Shown piece by piece: positions 8,850 to 17,201 of a DNA stretch of 64,000 nt. Both the position numbers and the translations under genes were made by a program. Below the pieces are notes generated by a model. The model searched no databases. It was given only the letters and a program-made list of their open reading frames with translations, and was not told where the DNA came from. The stretch lies in assembly GCA_902526435.1 (NCBI GenBank), contig CABZLA010000001.1, forward strand, positions 1-64,000. The letters are read 5' to 3'. Positions within the stretch are counted from its first letter, which is position 1. Each line of letters starts with the position of its first letter. This stretch comes from an uncultured Prochlorococcus sp. GTDB lineage: Bacteria; Cyanobacteriota; Cyanobacteriia; PCC-6307; Cyanobiaceae.

Positions 8850-8966
8850 TTAGAAAGGTGTTCCAGGCACAAAATGTAATACTAAAAAACCAAAACCAGC
8901 AGCAAAAACTATTGAGACTGCGATTATAAGCAGGCCTGAGGCCATTCCACCTTGTTCAAATGCCAT
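8850..8966 (-). CDS. Tiny membrane protein (38 aa)
   Basis: ATG start; 38 residues opening MAFEQGGMASG, then one Ala/Phe/Val-rich membrane helix and the ending HFVPGTPF. The clean helix, Gly-rich head and short polar end are like small photosynthetic-complex subunits, but no named match comes to mind. It faces the gene at 8552 (convergent). Confidence 0.65.
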   Translation of the reverse strand: MAFEQGGMASGLLIIAVSIVFAAGFGFLVLHFVPGTPF

Positions 8967-9032
8967 AAAATTTGTTATTTTTATAAATATAATTCATAGA
9001 TAATATAAAAGTAATTGTGTAAATTACTCAAA

Positions 9033-9194
9033 TTATCCAAATTTGTTATTTATTGTATAGAGAAGTAAAAATATAGAAGATAGCGAAACAATTGTTCCGA
9101 ATATAATTAATGGTTTCGATTTTTCACTATCTTTTTTTTTAGATAAAGATTTATTTTTATCTTTATTAACAATATTTGAAAAAGGTTTTTTCAC
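9033..9194 (-). CDS. Small basic membrane-anchored protein (53 aa, GTG start)
   Basis: From a GTG at 9194 the frame gives a Lys-rich N-terminal half (KDKNKSLSKKKDSEKSK) and one C-terminal membrane helix (LIIFGTIVSLSSIFLLLY). The positive-inside pattern fits an inner or thylakoid membrane protein with a cytoplasmic basic arm. Function unknown. Confidence 0.5.
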   Translation of the reverse strand: MKKPFSNIVNKDKNKSLSKKKDSEKSKPLIIFGTIVSLSSIFLLLYTINNKFG

Positions 9195-9219
9195 AATCAA
9201 AAACAAATTTAATGGTTTA

Positions 9220-9537
9220 TTAGTTCATTGATTTAAATAAGTCCTTGTGATAGTCGACAATATTTTGACAACTAATTACAGGTGTAAATTCCATTTGAAT
9301 TCCAAATTTAGCCCTCCAAGGGGCGAAATGTTCAAAAATTTCCTTATCACTATAAGCTTTACACAAACAAACTACTCTTCCTTCACCAGGAGCATGTACT
9401 CTAAAGAGCATTTCAAAATTTTCTGTTTTGTCAGCTTTGGCCATTTCGCCATTCTCCCATGCCTCTACGAATAATTTATAGGCCTTAACCTGATTATCAA
9501 TATCTGGAAATTGACAATCAGCAAGATACATTTGCAT
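9220..9537 (-). CDS. DUF3303 family protein
   Basis: A 105-residue protein with a dimeric alpha-beta barrel look: MYLADCQFPDIDNQ at the start, FRVHAPGEGRVVCLC in the middle and FAPWRAKFGIQMEFTPV near the end. This matches the DUF3303 family as I recall it from marine bacteria and cyanobacteria. No enzymatic role is known to me. The antisense frame over this region is a shadow. Confidence 0.75.
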   Translation of the reverse strand: MQMYLADCQFPDIDNQVKAYKLFVEAWENGEMAKADKTENFEMLFRVHAPGEGRVVCLCKAYSDKEIFEHFAPWRAKFGIQMEFTPVISCQNIVDYHKDLFKSMN

Positions 9538-9625
9538 TAGATTTTTTATTATTTAAATATATTATCTGTCAAAAACAAACTTATTTCTTGCACTGTTTTA
9601 ATTTGAACATCATGTGGGAATTTTT

Positions 9626-9781
9626 CTATGGGATGAAATGAGATGATAATATTTCTAGGAATTTTCCAATATCTTTTTTATATAAACTGTCAGTAATTTT
9701 TAGAGAGAATAACTCATTTTCGTTCAATTCTGCCTTTTGATTATCAAAATTAACATTTCCTTTAAACGTAATGTTTTGCAT
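9626..9781 (-). CDS. Small hypothetical protein (51 aa)
   Basis: ATG-started frame of 51 codons: MQNITFKGNVNFDNQKAE, then a mixed-charge stretch and the ending LSSHFIP. It is soluble, with no motif known to me. Good codon balance and a clean frame support it. It is isolated from its neighbours by about 90 bp on each side. Confidence 0.5.
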   Translation of the reverse strand: MQNITFKGNVNFDNQKAELNENELFSLKITDSLYKKDIGKFLEILSSHFIP

Positions 9782-9874
9782 GAAAAAAATAATTTAGTAC
9801 TATCTAAAATTTAGGCAAATTATCTGAAATGGCAATTTTCTTTACATAATGTTTTGTCTTTTAAGCCTTAATAT

Positions 9875-10192
9875 CTATATGAACTTATCTATGAAGTAAA
9901 AAATTGTATTCAATATACTTAAGACTACGGTAATAAAGGATGCTAGAACAGGCAATAGATTAAACCATAATTGGGATGTTTTCATGGCTGAATCTATTGG
10001 TAAAAATTTTCCACTCCTTTTTATTCTTATTTGTAACCAAAAGATTGATAATGGATAAATTATCTTTGCGAAGGTAATAAATATAGAAAATAAATATCCT
10101 TTTTTTGAATAGAGTATGTAACCTGAAAATAAATATAAAAACCAAATAAGGGATCTTTGAAATAATAATAATTTTTTGCTTCTGCTACTCAT
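9875..10192 (-). CDS. Membrane protein (105 aa), unknown function
   Basis: Two to three hydrophobic segments (about residues 13-27, 32-52 and 75-100) and a basic N-terminus MSSRSKKLL. It lies 15 bp downstream of the GNAT gene on the same strand, so the two are probably co-transcribed. The overlapping frame in the same direction is a shadow. Confidence 0.6.
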   Translation of the reverse strand: MSSRSKKLLLFQRSLIWFLYLFSGYILYSKKGYLFSIFITFAKIIYPLSIFWLQIRIKRSGKFLPIDSAMKTSQLWFNLLPVLASFITVVLSILNTIFYFIDKFI

Positions 10193-10207
10193 TTTTTATT
10201 TAAGCAA

Positions 10208-10669
10208 TTAAAAATTTTTTATCATCTTATATCTTTCAAATGTTATATTCTTGATAATTATTTTTTCTTTACGAATTATTTCCCAGCTATTTTTTAGAAA
10301 TAATTTATAACTAATTAAGCTTGCCTCTGTTGTTAAGCAATTTAAATCCTCATTTATGGCTTCCTTTTCTATTTTTTGAAGTAACATTGTCCCATAACCT
10401 TTCCTTTGTGAATCTCCTCTGCAATATAAAAGGGAAATTCTATCATTTGGATATCTTGATGCAAAAGCAATTATCTTCTCTCTTTCATTAATAAGCCATC
10501 CTTTACCTTCCTTTAAGGATAAATTAAAATATTTATTATCCCAAGCTTGACTTGCCCAAGCTCTTTTTTGTTCTGAAGTATAAATTTTCTCATCTATGGA
10601 AATTATTGAATCAAAATATATTTTTTTTAAGTCAAGTTGATCTTTTTGGGTAATTTGTTTTAAATTCAT
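10208..10669 (-). CDS. GNAT-family N-acetyltransferase
   Basis: An acyl-CoA-dependent acetyltransferase of unknown substrate. The acetyl-CoA loop is visible as CRGDSQRKGYGTMLLQKIE (R/Q-x-x-G-x-G/A type), followed by LTTEASLISYKLFLKNSW, typical of the GNAT C-terminal half. The frame stays open upstream to 10741, but that would overlap the divergent gene at 10690. The ATG at 10669 (MNLKQIT) leaves a 20 bp divergent spacer and is chosen as start. Confidence 0.82.
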   Translation of the reverse strand: MNLKQITQKDQLDLKKIYFDSIISIDEKIYTSEQKRAWASQAWDNKYFNLSLKEGKGWLINEREKIIAFASRYPNDRISLLYCRGDSQRKGYGTMLLQKIEKEAINEDLNCLTTEASLISYKLFLKNSWEIIRKEKIIIKNITFERYKMIKNF

Positions 10670-10689
10670 AGAGTTAAGTTCAAATTGCA

Positions 10690-11388
10690 ATGTCAAATAA
10701 ACATATTGTGGCAATTGGAGGTGGAGGTTTTGGAAGGTCACTTGGGGAACTTAAGATAGAGAAATATATTATGTCATTAGTTAAAAAGGAAAGACCTAAA
10801 ATCTGCTTTATTCCAACTGCATCAGGAGATAATGATTCATATAAATTAAATTTTTATAGAGCATTTTCAAAATTAAATTGTATTACTAGTCATCTTGATT
10901 TCTTTTCAAGAACAGAAAACTTGGAAAAAAAAATTCTATCCCAAGATATTATTTATGTTGGTGGAGGAAATACAAAAAGTATGTTGGCGGTTTGGAAAGA
11001 ATGGGATCTGCAGAATATTCTGAAAATTGCTTACGAAAAAAGGATTATAATGAGTGGTGTAAGTGCCGGCGCGATATGCTGGTTTGATAAAGGAATTACG
11101 GACTCTTTCTCTGATAAATTAGAGATAATAAATTGTTTGGGAATAATAAAAGGGATAGCTTGCCCTCATTATGATGAGGAAAAAGAAAGAGAACCTTTCG
11201 TAAAAAAAATAATTAAAAATCAAAGAATTGATTCTTGTTTTTGTATAGAAGGTAATTGTGCCTTGCATATTAAAAATGATTTTAATTATGTATCAGTTAA
11301 TTTTGGAAATAAAAAGAAGTGTATAAAAATATCTAAAGAAAATAATGAATTAATTAAAGAATATTTTAAAAATTATGATTGTATATAA
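10690..11388 (+). CDS. Peptidase E-like serine hydrolase (S51 family)
   Basis: This 232-residue protein has the class-I glutamine-amidotransferase-like fold of dipeptidase E and cyanophycinase. It begins IVAIGGGGFGR, then ICFIPTASGD (about residues 37-46), IIYVGGGNTKSM (about 93-104) and the nucleophile elbow GVSAGAICWF with the catalytic Ser near residue 124. GIACPHYDEE may hold the active-site His. Members cleave N-terminal Asp dipeptides, but the exact substrate is not known here. It is divergent from the GNAT gene. Confidence 0.85.
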   Translation: MSNKHIVAIGGGGFGRSLGELKIEKYIMSLVKKERPKICFIPTASGDNDSYKLNFYRAFSKLNCITSHLDFFSRTENLEKKILSQDIIYVGGGNTKSMLAVWKEWDLQNILKIAYEKRIIMSGVSAGAICWFDKGITDSFSDKLEIINCLGIIKGIACPHYDEEKEREPFVKKIIKNQRIDSCFCIEGNCALHIKNDFNYVSVNFGNKKKCIKISKENNELIKEYFKNYDCI

Positions 11389-11392
11389 AAAG

Positions 11393-11797
11393 CTATATAT
11401 CTTCGTTTTTTGCAATTGATACTAATTCCACACCCTTATATTTTATAAAAGAAGCTGTCCATATTTCTTTTGATAAATTACCTAAATATTTTAAAAATTG
11501 GGTTGTATCACCATCTCTTATCCATTCAGATTTTATGAATGGAAGTTCTTTCTGCATTCTTTTTGGATGCATATGAACTAATAGTAGGCCTTTATCTTCG
11601 GATACCCTTTTTAAGGCTCCTTCATCACTTCTTTGGAAAACTCTTAGAAGAAGATTTAGAATTACTTCTTCCCCAAGTTTAATTAAATTACCTTCTTCTT
11701 CTAGTTTTTCTTTAATCTCTTTCCCACCTAAAGGCATTGCCCTGACACTATTTTGCTCTATTAGTGCAATTGCAATTAGATAATCCTGACTTGCCAT
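11393..11797 (-). CDS. Conserved cyanobacterial-type hypothetical protein (134 aa)
   Basis: A soluble protein beginning MASQDYLIAIALIEQN. It shows alternating hydrophobic and charged residues and the block GLLLVHMHPKRMQKELPFI. The regular composition and length suggest a conserved domain, but I recognise no motif. It converges on the peptidase E-like gene with 4 bp between stops. Confidence 0.6.
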   Translation of the reverse strand: MASQDYLIAIALIEQNSVRAMPLGGKEIKEKLEEEGNLIKLGEEVILNLLLRVFQRSDEGALKRVSEDKGLLLVHMHPKRMQKELPFIKSEWIRDGDTTQFLKYLGNLSKEIWTASFIKYKGVELVSIAKNEDI

Positions 11798-11976
11798 ATT
11801 TTTTTGTAATCTTGTTTAGATTATTCTAACCCCTCGACCTCTTCATATATTTGATTTAATAAGATTAATTGTATTAATAAAAATACAAACTTATAAAGTT
11901 ATTTTTTTGTAAGTTCTTTCATTCTTTATTTTCCTTAAAATTTAATTATTTTTATAATGCTTTTATTGTATTTCAT

Positions 11977-12210
11977 ATGAAAACTTTATTTTTATTATTA
12001 TCAGGATTAGTTTTAGGTTTATGGACCTCTTGGCCAGGGATAGTTATACCTAATAATTGGAAATGCTTTAAAGATATAATTGAAAAATCTTCCAAGGAAC
12101 AAATATCTTTTAAGGCTGCTTTAGCTGTTTCTCCAAATTACATTTTAAAAGGTAATAGAAAAAACAATAATTCAAAAATAAGAGTTGTATTTGACGCATG
12201 CTTTCGTTAA
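11977..12210 (+). CDS. Small protein with N-terminal signal anchor (77 aa)
   Basis: The N-terminus MKTLFLLLSGLVLGLWTSWPG is a signal peptide or signal anchor. It is followed by a basic soluble part with two Cys (NNWKCFKDI and DACFR). It would sit in or outside the plasma membrane. It lies 34 bp before the MTHFR-like gene on the same strand. Function unknown. Confidence 0.65.
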   Translation: MKTLFLLLSGLVLGLWTSWPGIVIPNNWKCFKDIIEKSSKEQISFKAALAVSPNYILKGNRKNNNSKIRVVFDACFR

Positions 12211-12244
12211 CGCTTTTTACCTATAAATTTTTTATAATTAGAAC

Positions 12245-13063
12245 ATGTTAAATGATTTAAGATTCGAATTATCTTTTAAAAATACTTTTCAATTAGAAAA
12301 TAAACTTAATTTTTGCATATCTAACAACATTAACAAAATCAATATCCCATGCAAAGGGGTAATAAAAAAAGATTTCCTAAATGAGACTATAAAATATATT
12401 GGTGAGAATTATAAAAATTTAGATGTTATATATCATTATAGCCTTTATCATCAATATACAAAGAATAGAGAATATTCATATTTAGAGTTTTTAAATTTTA
12501 TTAAAAAATGTAAATCCTATAAAAATAAAGAAATTTTACTTGTTTCAGGATCTAATAAGAAAAAAAACTTTGAAGTATTAGATGTATTGAGAGATTTTAA
12601 AAATGAAAAAAATTTAAATATTAATATAGGAATTGCTTATAACCCTTACTTGAAAAATCATTACAATATTTGTGGAGAAAGAGAAAGAATAAAAAAGAAA
12701 TTTTCTTCTAGATTAACCAAATCAATCTGGCTTCAATTTGGAACTGATATTAAATTACTTGAAACAGAAATTAATTTTTTAAAAGATTCTATTCTGAATA
12801 ATTCATCTAATAGTAAAGATCAAAATGTGAAAATATTCGGCAGCCTATTAATTCCTTCAAAGGAATTTATTTCCAGATTTAAATTTCGTCCCTGGAAAGG
12901 GGTTTTTATTTCAGAGAAGTATCTTAATTCTCTTGATAATTTTTATGCATTTACAAAAGATTTAATTGAAATCTATCTTGATAATAATATTTGCCCAATA
13001 ATTGAAACTGAATGTTCTTCAATAAAAAAATTACAAGATATACATTCTTTAATGAAAAAATAA
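12245..13063 (+). CDS. Methylenetetrahydrofolate reductase-like TIM-barrel protein
   Basis: This 272-residue protein carries several blocks resembling the MTHFR/FAD-linked reductase barrel: EILLVSGSNKKKNFEVLDVL (about residues 98-117), INIGIAYNPYLKN, SIWLQFGTDI, VKIFGSLLIPSK and FKFRPWKGVFIS. In MTHFR the barrel reduces methylene-THF to methyl-THF. This copy is diverged and Lys/Asn-rich, so real activity is uncertain. It sits 13 bp before an FAD-binding oxidoreductase, suggesting a linked redox function. Confidence is high that it is a gene, moderate for the family. Confidence 0.65.
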   Translation: MLNDLRFELSFKNTFQLENKLNFCISNNINKINIPCKGVIKKDFLNETIKYIGENYKNLDVIYHYSLYHQYTKNREYSYLEFLNFIKKCKSYKNKEILLVSGSNKKKNFEVLDVLRDFKNEKNLNINIGIAYNPYLKNHYNICGERERIKKKFSSRLTKSIWLQFGTDIKLLETEINFLKDSILNNSSNSKDQNVKIFGSLLIPSKEFISRFKFRPWKGVFISEKYLNSLDNFYAFTKDLIEIYLDNNICPIIETECSSIKKLQDIHSLMKK

Positions 13064-13076
13064 ATATGTAATAATT

Positions 13077-14231
13077 ATGATAAATGATACTTTTTATGAT
13101 ATTGCGATTATTGGTGGGGGAATATCTTCATGTGTATTTTCATCTTTTCATCTAAAAAATGGCTACCAAGGAAGGATTGCGATAATTGAAAATGGTCGAA
13201 ATCTTGGAGGACGTTCTAGTACAAGAAATAGTATTAGTAATAGTGGGTGGCAACTCAATCATGGTTCTCCTAATTTCAATATTTGCAACAGTAATAATAA
13301 TCAGTTGTTGCAAACTTTCATTCAGGAATTATTAGATTTAAAAATTATCCAATCAGATACTTCTGATTTAATTGAATTATATGAAGATCCTAAAGAGCAA
13401 CAAAAAATAATCAGCGAATTTCATAGCTGCGATACTTTTACTTCAAGTTCATCTATGTCTGATTTATCAAAAAATATTCTTAATCATAATAATTTGAAAA
13501 ACCAAGTCGATTTTTTCTTTCAAACTTTAATAGTCAAATTAAAATATGAAAATAATTATTGGATTTTAACCTCAAAAAATGGGTATAAATTTAAGACGAA
13601 ATTTCTTGTATGTTCAAGCAATTTAATTTTACATAAAAGATCTTTAGATATTTTGAAGATTAATCAAATACCATTGAGGGAAGCTATTCCAATAAATAAT
13701 GATAAAAAAATTGATACAATTTTGAATCTTCTTAATAAGCAAGAATATGTTCAAAGATTAACTTTTTTGATTTATACAAAATCCAATTATTGTTATAAAG
13801 ATAACTATAAGAATAGATTTAGGTATTTCCTTTTAAATAATTTTCTAGAAGAAAAATTTAAATTTGAAAGGATTATATTTCAAAAACAAATTAATAATAA
13901 AATAGGTATTGTCCTACATACGAGAAATAAAGAATTTATAACTGAATATTTTCAATGCAATGATAAAAATAAATTTAAAAATATCTTATTAGATAAATTC
14001 AATCATATATTTGATAAAAATTCTTTTATAAATAAACTAATAGATTATCAGGATATTTCTATAATGGTATGGAGAGCATCTCAACCCTCTGGTTTAGGGA
14101 TACCTGAAAATTTGCAAGTTTGTGATAAATATAATATCGCTTTTTGTGGGGATTGGTTTGATTTAGAGGGTTTTGGAAGGATTGAAGGAGCAATATTGAG
14201 TGCCTTAAAATTGTCCTATAAGATTAGTTAA
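13077..14231 (+). CDS. FAD-dependent amine-oxidase/renalase-like oxidoreductase
   Basis: The N-terminus DIAIIGGGISSCVFSSFHL is a dinucleotide-binding Rossmann motif. It is followed by IIENGRNLGGRSSTR, the FAD-binding Arg-rich step of the flavin amine-oxidase superfamily. Near the C-terminus AFCGDWFDLEGFGRIEGAIL is the usual second FAD contact. The 384-residue length fits renalase-like proteins. The substrate is unknown. It forms a tight pair with the MTHFR-like gene and its end overlaps the convergent kinase gene by 8 bp. Confidence 0.82.
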   Translation: MINDTFYDIAIIGGGISSCVFSSFHLKNGYQGRIAIIENGRNLGGRSSTRNSISNSGWQLNHGSPNFNICNSNNNQLLQTFIQELLDLKIIQSDTSDLIELYEDPKEQQKIISEFHSCDTFTSSSSMSDLSKNILNHNNLKNQVDFFFQTLIVKLKYENNYWILTSKNGYKFKTKFLVCSSNLILHKRSLDILKINQIPLREAIPINNDKKIDTILNLLNKQEYVQRLTFLIYTKSNYCYKDNYKNRFRYFLLNNFLEEKFKFERIIFQKQINNKIGIVLHTRNKEFITEYFQCNDKNKFKNILLDKFNHIFDKNSFINKLIDYQDISIMVWRASQPSGLGIPENLQVCDKYNIAFCGDWFDLEGFGRIEGAILSALKLSYKIS

Positions 14232-14829
14232 CTATATTAATTATTTTTTTTAATAGAAGGTCTATATCACTTTTCTTCCTAATGACAATTGTGTTGAAAT
14301 AATTTCTTGAATTATATCTCTTTTTATTTTCATGAAATAATTCCCATGCTTTTATAAAGTCTTTTTTTGCAAGATCTTTACTTTTACCTCTTTCTAAAAA
14401 ATCTCTTTTAATCACTCTATTTAAACAAGTTTGTTTATTAGCTTTTAATTTAATTAAAAGGCAATTTTCTTTTGAAAGGGTTTTTAATATTTCTTGTCCA
14501 AATATTCCTTCTACTATAAGAAATCTTATATTTTTAGTATTTTGATATACTTTTTTTATAGATTTACTCTTGAAATTATATTTATAATAGAAATCAGAAA
14601 ATCCGTTTTTTACAATAAATTCTAGATCTCTTTTAAATAATCCAAAGTTAAAGCTTATTTTTCTGTCGAAATACGAAGTTACCGTTCGTGATAATATTTG
14701 ACTTAATAAACCTGTTCTGTAGTAATTATCTGTATTTAATATTATTCCATTTTTAAATTTTTTTAAAATCCTTTCGGACAGTGTAGTTTTTCCGCTTCCA
14801 GATGGTCCACTAATAACTAATAATTGCAT
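14224..14829 (-). CDS. P-loop kinase, uridine kinase-like
   Basis: LLVISGPSGSGKTTLSERI is a clear Walker A loop at the N-terminus. ILNTDNYYRTG is the DxYYR-type nucleoside/acceptor motif seen in uridine kinases and phosphoribulokinases, and LIVEGIFG is the Walker-B-like strand. About 201 residues is normal for the family. ATG at 14829 is preferred over the TTG two codons upstream. Substrate unproven; a nucleoside or related small alcohol is likely. Confidence 0.82.
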   Translation of the reverse strand: MQLLVISGPSGSGKTTLSERILKKFKNGIILNTDNYYRTGLLSQILSRTVTSYFDRKISFNFGLFKRDLEFIVKNGFSDFYYKYNFKSKSIKKVYQNTKNIRFLIVEGIFGQEILKTLSKENCLLIKLKANKQTCLNRVIKRDFLERGKSKDLAKKDFIKAWELFHENKKRYNSRNYFNTIVIRKKSDIDLLLKKIINIVN

Positions 14830-14835
14830 ATTCAA

Positions 14836-15347
14836 AAATCAGTTGAATAAGATTGAAAAATTGTATCTCATAATAGTTAAGTCAAAAAAATTTAATAAGT
14901 CAATTTATTATTAAATTTTTGTATGGTTCTAGCTTGATAATATTATTGAAATTGTTTTTATCTTAGAAATTAAATTTTGGATTTTATTTTTTAGTAGAGT
15001 ACTGGAATATAAAATTAAATCAAAGGATTTTTTATTAACTTAAATTATAAAAAATACTTAATTTTCAATTAAATCTCTAATTTGAATTATTAAATTTCAA
15101 AGAATAATTTATTTAATATTTCATTCTTGGAATATATCAATAAATTAAATATGAACTTTTAAAATATTTATATAGTTCCTCAATTAATTTTTAACTTGCA
15201 TCATAAATAAATATATGACTTAATGTAGATGTAAATAAAAATTAATTTCTATCATTTCTTTTTAAAATTATTATTAATTGTTTGACAAAATTAATTTATT
15301 TTTTTATTGAAATGTAGAATTTATTAAATTATCTAATTTTTGAATAA
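14836..15347 (+). other. AT-rich spacer of about 510 bp
   Basis: This is one of the longest gene-free stretches in the window. It is strongly AT-rich with many stop codons in all frames. I see no tRNA-like fold, no strong hairpin with a T tract and no coding frame. It presumably holds the divergent promoters of the kinase gene (left) and the HhH gene (right); an unstructured small RNA cannot be excluded. Confidence 0.5.
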
Positions 15348-15680
15348 ATGATTACTAAATTTTTAAGTAAGTTAAAATCAATCCTTTTAAAGAGCGAGAC
15401 CTCTACAGAAATTCTTTTACCTAAAAAAACTGTATCAAAAACTAAGAAGAAGTCTGTTAAGTCTTCTAAGGCCACTAAATCTAAAACAAAGAAAGATGAT
15501 TCGAAAAAAATAATAGAATCTTTTAAAGCTATTCCTGGTGTAGGAGCTAAGAGTGCAGAGGCCTTTTATAAGGCTGGTTTTAAAACTCCAAAGTCAATTA
15601 CTTCTGCAAAAGATGAAGATCTTCTTGCTGTTCCTGGAGTAGGAATCAATCTTGTTAAGAAATTAAAGAATATTAAATAA
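15348..15680 (+). CDS. Lys-rich helix-hairpin-helix DNA-binding protein
   Basis: The 110 residues have two parts. Residues about 25-52 form a Lys/Ser/Thr-rich tract (KKTVSKTKKKSVKSSKATK). The C-terminal 55 residues carry two helix-hairpin-helix motifs, FKAIPGVGAKSAEAFYKAG and LLAVPGVGINLVKKLKNI. HhH pairs bind the DNA or RNA backbone without sequence preference. The layout resembles a histone-like tail joined to an HhH domain. Partner and role unknown. Confidence 0.8.
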   Translation: MITKFLSKLKSILLKSETSTEILLPKKTVSKTKKKSVKSSKATKSKTKKDDSKKIIESFKAIPGVGAKSAEAFYKAGFKTPKSITSAKDEDLLAVPGVGINLVKKLKNIK

Positions 15681-15818
15681 AAAATATCACTATTAATGTT
15701 TTATAAAAATTAACTATTGAGTTCATAATAGTTAATAGAAGTATTTTCTAAATTTTAATGGTATTTTTTTATAAATTGCCACCTTTTAAATAATTAAAAA
15801 TATTTGTAATCGAATAAA

Positions 15819-15995
15819 TTATCTTCTTCTTGCTTTTCTTCTTTGTTGTAATTTTCTCTTATATTTTTCAATAGGAGTTTCATGATGTCTTAATCTTTTT
15901 AAATCAGCAAATATCCCTGATTTTGAGACTTGTCTTTTAAATCTTCTAAGGGCAGATTCTATCCCCTCATTTTCTCCGACAGTAACTTGAGTCAA
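15819..15995 (-). CDS. rpsU: 30S ribosomal protein S21
   Basis: A TTG-started frame of 58 codons reads [18 protein letters not shown] at its start, then [20 protein letters not shown] and a fully basic end KARRR. This is a standard bacterial S21, a small-subunit protein that helps start translation by contacting the Shine-Dalgarno region. No in-frame ATG lies near the start. The gene stands alone between spacers. Confidence 0.95.
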
Positions 15996-16083
15996 AATTT
16001 ACCAAATAAAAATAATTATATCATTTTAACGGTAATTTAATGATTTTTATAACTCAATATTTTAAGAATAACTTTAAAGATTC

Positions 16084-16548
16084 TTATTTTCTTTTTGCCC
16101 AATTTAGAAAATTCTTCTTTGGATTAAGTATATCCTCTATGGATTCAAAATAATTCTTTGACCAACTTTCCTTAGAAAGGCCTACGAAACACATCAAATT
16201 TAGAGGATATTGATCATTATCTGAGCAGTTTCTAAAATCGTCTCTAAATAAAAATATTTCTTTCTTAAGCGCAATTGAAATTCCTAGTTCTACCATTACT
16301 CCTTCATCAGGAGGGTTACCGTTAACAATCGCAAATATGCAATCACATGACTTAAGGTCGTTGAAATTTGTTTTAGCTAGGTCATTAGCCCAATTTTTTT
16401 TGTTTGTATTTAAATGCTTTGTTCTCTCAAAGGGTTCATAAACTTCTACATTTAAATTTTGAAATATTTTAATGAATTCAGGTAATAGATTTTTAGTTTG
16501 TTTTGAAAACCCATATGGATTAGCTAAATATAACTTTTTTTTATTCAC
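16084..16548 (-). CDS. Nucleoside 2-deoxyribosyltransferase family protein
   Basis: The 154-residue protein begins KLYLANPYGFS and carries CDCIFAIVNGNPPDEGVMVELGISIAL (about residues 67-93), which holds the Asp and Glu of the deoxyribosyltransferase active site in the usual D-G-T/V-x-x-E-x-G context. Members swap bases between deoxynucleosides or hydrolyse deoxynucleotides. Its ATG overlaps the stop of the upstream phosphoribosyltransferase by 4 bp, so the two are translationally coupled. Confidence 0.82.
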   Translation of the reverse strand: MNKKKLYLANPYGFSKQTKNLLPEFIKIFQNLNVEVYEPFERTKHLNTNKKNWANDLAKTNFNDLKSCDCIFAIVNGNPPDEGVMVELGISIALKKEIFLFRDDFRNCSDNDQYPLNLMCFVGLSKESWSKNYFESIEDILNPKKNFLNWAKRK

Positions 16549-16940
16549 TTTAGCCTCCTTTTACTTTTGTAATCTTTTTCTTCTTTAAGCTCATTTTCTT
16601 TATTTTCCCATGGAAATACTATCCATTCTTCTTTAAGAGATATATTTACGGTATTCCACCAAATAGGTTTCTTTTTACTAACTAAGACAAAGATATTAAC
16701 ACCTTCAATATTTTTAAAATTTCTTAATGTCATCCCGGTTTCATAAACATCATCAACTATCAGTGAACTTTTTAAGGGCTTTTCAATTAACTGAACATTT
16801 AATTTATGACTCAAAGCCACTGCAAGGCAAAGACCGCCTCTGGGAACACCATATATACCTGATAATTTAAGTTTTTTGCAATGATTAGCAATATAATCAA
16901 CACTCTTATCAAATTCGCCCCATGTAAAATACTTTGTCAT
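16545..16940 (-). CDS. Phosphoribosyltransferase-domain protein
   Basis: IYGVPRGGLCLAVALSHKL is the early PRT loop and SLIVDDVYETGMTL (about residues 60-73) is the PRPP-binding signature. It resembles xanthine/hypoxanthine-type enzymes that salvage purine bases. An upstream in-frame start at 16985 would lie inside the gene at 16942, so MTKYFTWGEF at 16940 is chosen. It couples to the deoxyribosyltransferase by a 4 bp overlap. Confidence 0.82.
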   Translation of the reverse strand: MTKYFTWGEFDKSVDYIANHCKKLKLSGIYGVPRGGLCLAVALSHKLNVQLIEKPLKSSLIVDDVYETGMTLRNFKNIEGVNIFVLVSKKKPIWWNTVNISLKEEWIVFPWENKENELKEEKDYKSKRRLK

Positions 16941-16941
16941 G

Positions 16942-17127
16942 CTAATTTTTTTTATGTTCAATTGTAGGAGCAAAGTTTGAGGCAATTACACTTAGTAGTG
17001 CTACTATTTGTTCGTTAGGACAATTTGTCTCTTTTTTTAATTTTTTGCATTCTTTTACTATATTTGCATATATTTCTTCAACAATTCCATTCATTTGCTC
17101 TTCATTAAATGAATATGGTTTATTCAT
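16942..17127 (-). CDS. Small hypothetical protein (61 aa)
   Basis: A short helical, charged protein (NEEQMNGIVEEIYANIVKEC) with two Cys and no membrane segment. It ends one base before the phosphoribosyltransferase start, so it is the first gene of a three-gene nucleotide-metabolism unit. Function not recognised. Confidence 0.65.
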   Translation of the reverse strand: MNKPYSFNEEQMNGIVEEIYANIVKECKKLKKETNCPNEQIVALLSVIASNFAPTIEHKKN

Positions 17128-17201
17128 ATTTTATTTATAAATATATTTTATTTTTACTCGAATATTAAATAAGTAAATATTTTTATTTCAAAAATATGAA
17201 A

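Noticed and set aside
10670..10741. N-terminal extension of the GNAT protein to 10741
   Set aside because: It would overlap the first 17 codons of the divergent peptidase E-like gene; MNLKQIT at 10669 is the natural start.
15710..15735. Inverted repeat TTAACTAT/ATAGTTAA after the HhH gene
   Set aside because: The stem is AT-only and no T tract follows closely; in DNA this AT-rich such repeats arise by chance.
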